In this document: positions 14,971 through 18,345 of the stretch, piece by piece
Layout: each line of letters opens with the position of its first letter
Numbering within the stretch: the stretch's first letter is position 1
Assembly: GCA_947630775.1 (NCBI GenBank)
Contig: CANRIY010000018.1
Span: 1 to 18,345, forward strand
Direction: 5' to 3'
Length of the DNA stretch: 18,345 nucleotides
Source: an uncultured Clostridia bacterium
GTDB lineage: Bacteria > Bacillota > Clostridia > Christensenellales > Borkfalkiaceae
Notes under the pieces: generated by a model
Seen by the model: the letters and a program-made list of their open reading frames with translations, nothing else
Told to the model about the DNA's origin: nothing
The model's database searches: none
Position numbers and translations under genes: made by a program

Positions 14971-16032
14971 ATGCTGAAACGGCTGGGTGAGATCGAAAAG
15001 AGATACGAAGAGCTGTCCTCGCTCCTCTCGTCGGGGGAGGCGCTTTCGGACATGGAGCGTTACAGACGCCTTGCAAAGGAACGGGCGGAGACGGAAGAGA
15101 TCGTCTCCGTCTTTCGCGTATACCGCAACACGCAGGCGGAGATGGACGAGACGATGCGTGAGGCGGGAAAGGAGAGCGGGGAGATGAAAGAACTCCTCCT
15201 CGACGAATATTATGCCCTCAAAGAGAAGCTCGCCTCGCTCGAAACACAGCTGAAAGTTCTGCTCCTTCCGAAGGACAAGAACGACGAGCGGAACTGTACA
15301 TTAGAGATCCGCGCGGGGGCGGGCGGCGAGGAAGCCGCGCTCTTCGCCTACGAACTCTACCGCATGTATCTGGGCTACTGCGAAAAACACCGCTTCCAGT
15401 GGGACGTCGTCTCCCTCAACGAGACGGAGCTCGGCGGTGTGAAAGAGGCGATCGTCAACATCACGGGGAAGGACGCCTACAAGCGTCTGAAATACGAGAG
15501 CGGCGTGCACCGCGTGCAGCGGGTCCCCGAGACGGAATCGCAGGGGCGGATCCACACATCCACCTGTACCGTCGCCGTCCTTCCCGAGGCGGAGGACGTG
15601 GAAGTAAACATCGACGAAAAGGACATCCGCGTCGACCTCTTCCGAAGTTCGGGCGCGGGCGGGCAGAAGGTCAATAAGACGGAGACCGCCATCCGCATCA
15701 CCCACTTCCCGACGGGGATCGTCGTCACCTGTCAGGACGAGCGCAGCCAGCTTAAAAACAAGGAAAAGGCGTTCCGCGTCCTCAAAGCGCGGCTCTACGA
15801 CTATTACAACAGCCGCGCCGCGGGGGCGGAGGCGGCAAGCAGAAAGAGCCTCGTCGGCACGGGGGACCGGAGCGAGCGTATCCGCACCTACAACTTCCCC
15901 CAGAGCCGCATCACCGACCACAGGATCGGGCTCTCCCTGCACGATATGGAAAGTTTCCTCTCGGGCGACCTCGACGGGATGATCGACGCCCTCGCCCGCC
16001 GCGAAACGGAACTCCGCCTTTCGGGGGAGTGA
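14971..16032 (+). CDS. prfA: Peptide chain release factor 1 (RF1)
   Basis: RF1 recognises UAA and UAG stop codons and triggers peptide release. The 353-residue length is typical. The codon-recognition tripeptide is P186-E-T188 (PxT type, marking RF1 rather than RF2), and the catalytic G230-G231-Q232 sits in SSGAGGQKVNKTETA; Q232 is the expected methylation target of PrmC. The N-terminal coiled region (about 1-95) is Glu/Lys-rich, as in the family. The start at 14971 is 2 bases after the PrmC stop and lacks a strong binding site, so translation is probably coupled to the fusion gene. An earlier in-frame ATG at 14848 lies inside that gene and is not used. Confidence 0.97.
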   Translation: MLKRLGEIEKRYEELSSLLSSGEALSDMERYRRLAKERAETEEIVSVFRVYRNTQAEMDETMREAGKESGEMKELLLDEYYALKEKLASLETQLKVLLLPKDKNDERNCTLEIRAGAGGEEAALFAYELYRMYLGYCEKHRFQWDVVSLNETELGGVKEAIVNITGKDAYKRLKYESGVHRVQRVPETESQGRIHTSTCTVAVLPEAEDVEVNIDEKDIRVDLFRSSGAGGQKVNKTETAIRITHFPTGIVVTCQDERSQLKNKEKAFRVLKARLYDYYNSRAAGAEAASRKSLVGTGDRSERIRTYNFPQSRITDHRIGLSLHDMESFLSGDLDGMIDALARRETELRLSGE

Positions 16033-16070
16033 GGCCGAAAAATATTTTTGCGCAATTTTTCGCAAACCAC

Positions 16071-16099
16071 TTGAAAAATGCGCGGAAACTTGGTAGAAT
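16071..16099 (+). promoter_or_regulatory. Sigma-A promoter of the small P-loop gene
   Basis: TTGAAA (16071-16076) and TAGAAT (16094-16099) have a 17-base spacer, 44 bases before the start codon at 16143. It lies in the gap after prfA. I see no terminator between prfA and this gene. Confidence 0.7.
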
Positions 16100-16142
16100 A
16101 GAAAATGTTAAAATATGTCGCCGAAAGGCACGGGAGGACATC

Positions 16143-16550
16143 ATGATTTCCATTATTTGCGGCCCCAAGGGCAGCGGAAAGACAAAGCGGATCATCGAAG
16201 CGGCAAATTCCGCCGTCGAGACGGCAAAGGGACACCTCGTTTTTATTACCGATACAAAGAGATACATGTATGACTTAAAGCGCGACATCCGCTTTATCGA
16301 CGTGAGCGATTACTCCGTCGCGGGCGTCGACGCGCTCAGCGGGTTCATCCGCGGCGTCATCGCAGGCTCTTATGATAACGAATACATCTTCCTCGACGGC
16401 GTGGCACGCGTTGCGGGAAAAGAACTTTCGGACATGGCGTCCTTCTTCTTCCTTCTCGAAAAGATCGCCGAACTCCGCGACGTCAAGCTCTATATCACAT
16501 GCAGTTGTGCGGAAGAGGAACTGCCCGATTTCATCAAGAAGTATCTGTAA
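16143..16550 (+). CDS. Small P-loop nucleotide-binding protein, 135 aa
   Basis: A short protein with a clear Walker A motif, GPKGSGKT (7-14), directly at its N-terminus and a Walker B-like YIFLDG (D85). The rest alternates strands and helices as expected for a compact single-domain NTPase. I do not recognise a named family. The start is ATG 16143, with GGGAGGA 4 bases upstream; the frame is open back to 16029, but that part overlaps the promoter. Cys120 and Cys122 near the C-terminus (ITCSC) are unusual. It lies between prfA and thrC, with its own promoter and a weak hairpin after it, so no functional link to either is evident. Confidence 0.82.
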   Translation: MISIICGPKGSGKTKRIIEAANSAVETAKGHLVFITDTKRYMYDLKRDIRFIDVSDYSVAGVDALSGFIRGVIAGSYDNEYIFLDGVARVAGKELSDMASFFFLLEKIAELRDVKLYITCSCAEEELPDFIKKYL

Positions 16551-16559
16551 AACATAAGA

Positions 16560-16583
16560 CCTCCCCTTGCGGGAGGCTCTTTT
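16560..16583 (+). terminator. Weak terminator-type hairpin before thrC
   Basis: CCTCCC (16560-16565) and GGGAGG (16571-16576) form a 6-bp stem with a 5-base loop, followed by CTCTTTT. The U-run is interrupted, so it is probably an attenuating or partial terminator. No promoter is visible between it and thrC, which suggests some read-through from the small P-loop gene. Confidence 0.6.
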
Positions 16584-16632
16584 GAATGAAAAGATTTCGC
16601 CTCGCACTGCGGGGCGGAAAAATGAGGCATCT

Positions 16633-18126
16633 ATGAAATTTATCAGCACGCGCGGGGGAGATGCGGTCACGGGCGCACAGGCGGTCGTGCAGGGGATCGC
16701 GGAAAACGGCGGTCTCTATGTTCCCGAAGTTTTCCCCTCCGTCACGGAAGAGGAGATGGAGGCGCTTCTCGGCATGGATTATGCGGAGCGCGCCGCCCTT
16801 CTTCTTTTGAAGTACTTTGATGACTACGGCGAAGAGGGCTTGAAAGAGGCCTTAAAAGAGGCGTATGCGCAGTTCGAAGGCGGAGACCCCGCCCCGCTTT
16901 TGCGCATGGACAACGGCATGTATATGCTCGAACTCTTCCACGGGCCGACCTGCGCCTTCAAGGATATCGCCCTCACCGTCCTTCCCTATCTTCTGCGGAC
17001 GGGGTGCGACATGCTGGGGATCAAGGAAGAGATCCTTATCCTGACGGCGACGAGCGGGGATACGGGCAAGGCCGCGCTCGAGGGCTTCCGCGACAAGGCG
17101 GGGGTCAAGATCGCCGTGTTCTATCCCGAGGATGGCGTCTCCAAGATGCAAAAATTGCAGATGTGCACGACGGACGGAGAGAACGTGGACGTCGTCGCCG
17201 TGCGCGGCAACTTCGACGACTGCCAGACGGCGGTCAAGAAGATCATGAACAGCGAGACCTGCCGCGCCGAGCTCAAAGAGAAGGGCTATCTGCTCTCTTC
17301 GGCAAATTCCATCAATATCGGGCGGCTCCTGCCGCAGATCGTCTATTATTTTTCCGCCTATTGCGACCTCGTGAACGCCGAGCAGATCAAGATGGGGGAG
17401 AAGGTCAATTTTGCGGTGCCGACGGGCAATTTCGGTAATATCCTCGCGGGGTACTACGCAAAGCGCATGGGGCTTCCCGTCGGGACGCTCGTGTGCGCGT
17501 CCAATAAGAATTGCGTGCTCACGGACTTCTTCAAAACGGGGAATTATGTTGCGAAACGCCCGCTGTTCCGCACCATGTCGCCGTCCATGGATATCCTCGT
17601 CTCGTCCAATCTGGAAAGGCTCATCTTCGAGCTCTCGGGACGGGACGCCGCCCTCACGGCAGAACGCATGCGCTCCCTTGCCGAGACGGGGAAGTACTCC
17701 GTCCGCGCGGAGGAGATGAAGGAGCTCAGAACGCTCTTCTATGCGGGTTGCACCAACGACGCCGATACGGTGGAGTGCATGTACGATTTCTTTATGGATT
17801 ACGGCTATCCCATGGATACGCACACGGGGGTCGCGATGAGCGTCGCCCAGCGCTTCGAGGCGATGGTCGAAGAGGACAAGGACGCCGAAAAATTTCCCAC
17901 GGTCGTCATCTCCACGGCGAGCCCCTATAAATTCCCGCAGGACGTTCTGTATGCCCTGACGGGGAACGACGTGAAGGATTCCTTTAAGGGCGTCAAGCGG
18001 ATCCATCTCCTGACGGCGATGAAGGTGCCCGAAAGCCTCAAATCGATCCGCTACAAGCCGCCCCGCTTCAAGACGGTCGTCTCCGCGGATAAGATCTACG
18101 ACGAAGTAAAAAAGTTCCTCGGCTGA
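16633..18126 (+). CDS. thrC: Threonine synthase
   Basis: This PLP enzyme makes L-threonine from O-phospho-L-homoserine, the last step of the threonine pathway. At 497 residues it belongs to the long type found in E. coli and yeast. The PLP lysine is K110 in FHGPTCAFKD; the SGDTG loop is at 141-145 and the phosphate-binding PTGNFGNI at 263-270. The family usually has Leu or Leu-like residues in the GPT-x-AFKD segment; Cys here is a mild variant. The start at 16633 follows GAGG at a 7-base distance and begins MKFISTRG, as usual; the frame is open to 16567 through the hairpin but has no site. No other threonine genes are present nearby. Confidence 0.96.
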   Translation: MKFISTRGGDAVTGAQAVVQGIAENGGLYVPEVFPSVTEEEMEALLGMDYAERAALLLLKYFDDYGEEGLKEALKEAYAQFEGGDPAPLLRMDNGMYMLELFHGPTCAFKDIALTVLPYLLRTGCDMLGIKEEILILTATSGDTGKAALEGFRDKAGVKIAVFYPEDGVSKMQKLQMCTTDGENVDVVAVRGNFDDCQTAVKKIMNSETCRAELKEKGYLLSSANSINIGRLLPQIVYYFSAYCDLVNAEQIKMGEKVNFAVPTGNFGNILAGYYAKRMGLPVGTLVCASNKNCVLTDFFKTGNYVAKRPLFRTMSPSMDILVSSNLERLIFELSGRDAALTAERMRSLAETGKYSVRAEEMKELRTLFYAGCTNDADTVECMYDFFMDYGYPMDTHTGVAMSVAQRFEAMVEEDKDAEKFPTVVISTASPYKFPQDVLYALTGNDVKDSFKGVKRIHLLTAMKVPESLKSIRYKPPRFKTVVSADKIYDEVKKFLG

Positions 18127-18146
18127 AAAAATTATGAATCTATGCG

Positions 18147-18179
18147 ATCTCCCGCACCGGTTGGCGCGGGAGATTTTTT
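18147..18179 (+). terminator. Strong intrinsic terminator after thrC
   Basis: ATCTCCCGC (18147-18155) and GCGGGAGAT (18166-18174) form a perfect 9-bp stem with a 10-base loop, followed by TTTTTT then G. It lies 20 bases after the thrC stop. Confidence 0.9.
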
Positions 18180-18187
18180 GTATGGTT

Positions 18188-18235
18188 TTCGGATATGCCC
18201 CCTCGAAAAAGCGCACCCTTCGGACATGCCCCCTC
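18188..18235. repeat. Short direct repeat pair, 31-base period
   Basis: TTCGGATATGCCCCCTC (18188-18204) recurs as TTCGGACATGCCCCCTC (18219-18235) with one mismatch in 17. The second copy runs into the small palindrome CCTCCC TAG GGGAGG. The rest of the window end (18236-18345) has no gene and closes with a hairpin, TGCGGCGG / CCGCCGCA (18324-18331 / 18338-18345). This looks like another compound intergenic repeat cut by the window edge. Confidence 0.5.
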
Positions 18236-18345
18236 CCTAGGGGAGGAGCGGCGCAATTCTGCTCAACGGTGCGGTGCACTGTGAGCTGCGCCGCGACAGG
18301 AGGCGTGGCCTCGCCGACGGGGTTGCGGCGGTCCCTGCCGCCGCA

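Overview
The window looks like a chromosomal segment of a GC-rich, low-motility-signature member of the Clostridia, probably an uncultured gut lineage (Christensenellales-like). The basis is the synteny rpmE - DUF1385/prmC - prfA, sigma-A type promoters with 17-base spacers, AGGAGG-type ribosome binding sites, two lipoproteins, a mucin-type M60 surface peptidase, Cys-rich repeats of the kind common in Clostridial surface proteins, and short palindromic intergenic repeats. No RNA gene, insertion sequence, integrase, phage gene or CRISPR array is visible. The taxonomic placement is an inference from gene content only.

Layout. Bases 1-394 are non-coding and hold dispersed palindromic repeats and a terminator hairpin. 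Bases 395-7322 (minus strand) are a three-gene export operon behind one strong promoter. In order of transcription it encodes a lipoprotein with eight to nine Cys-rich repeats and a TlpA-like thioredoxin domain, a small Cys-rich lipoprotein, and a 1416-residue M60 (enhancin/mucinase) surface protease with a Pro-Asp/Glu stalk and a C-terminal anchor. The genes are joined by a 4-base overlap and a 2-base gap. Divergent from it is a RadC-family JAMM protein (7524-8255). Next come a dispersed repeat, a terminator and a solitary small two-helix membrane protein (8440-8679).

Bases 8757-12635 (minus strand) are a tightly packed four-gene operon: a zinc-less MDR dehydrogenase-like protein, a cardiolipin synthase-type PLD protein, a Cof-type HAD phosphatase and a YfcE-type phosphodiesterase. 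From a promoter divergent to it starts the translation-related group (12851-16032, plus strand): rpmE, a single-frame fusion of the membrane protein DUF1385 with PrmC, and prfA, whose product RF1 is the substrate of PrmC. A small P-loop protein with its own promoter and a threonine synthase gene with a strong terminator follow. The last 165 bases are again repeat-rich and non-coding.

The most interesting part is the export operon. A surface-tethered thiol-disulfide protein is co-expressed with a mucinase-type protease that has 17 cysteines and with a Cys-rich lipoprotein. Two readings are possible: redox-assisted digestion of disulfide-crosslinked mucin, or a dedicated oxidative-folding or quality-control partner for the protease. 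The second notable item is the DUF1385-PrmC fusion, which would tether the release-factor methyltransferase to the membrane.
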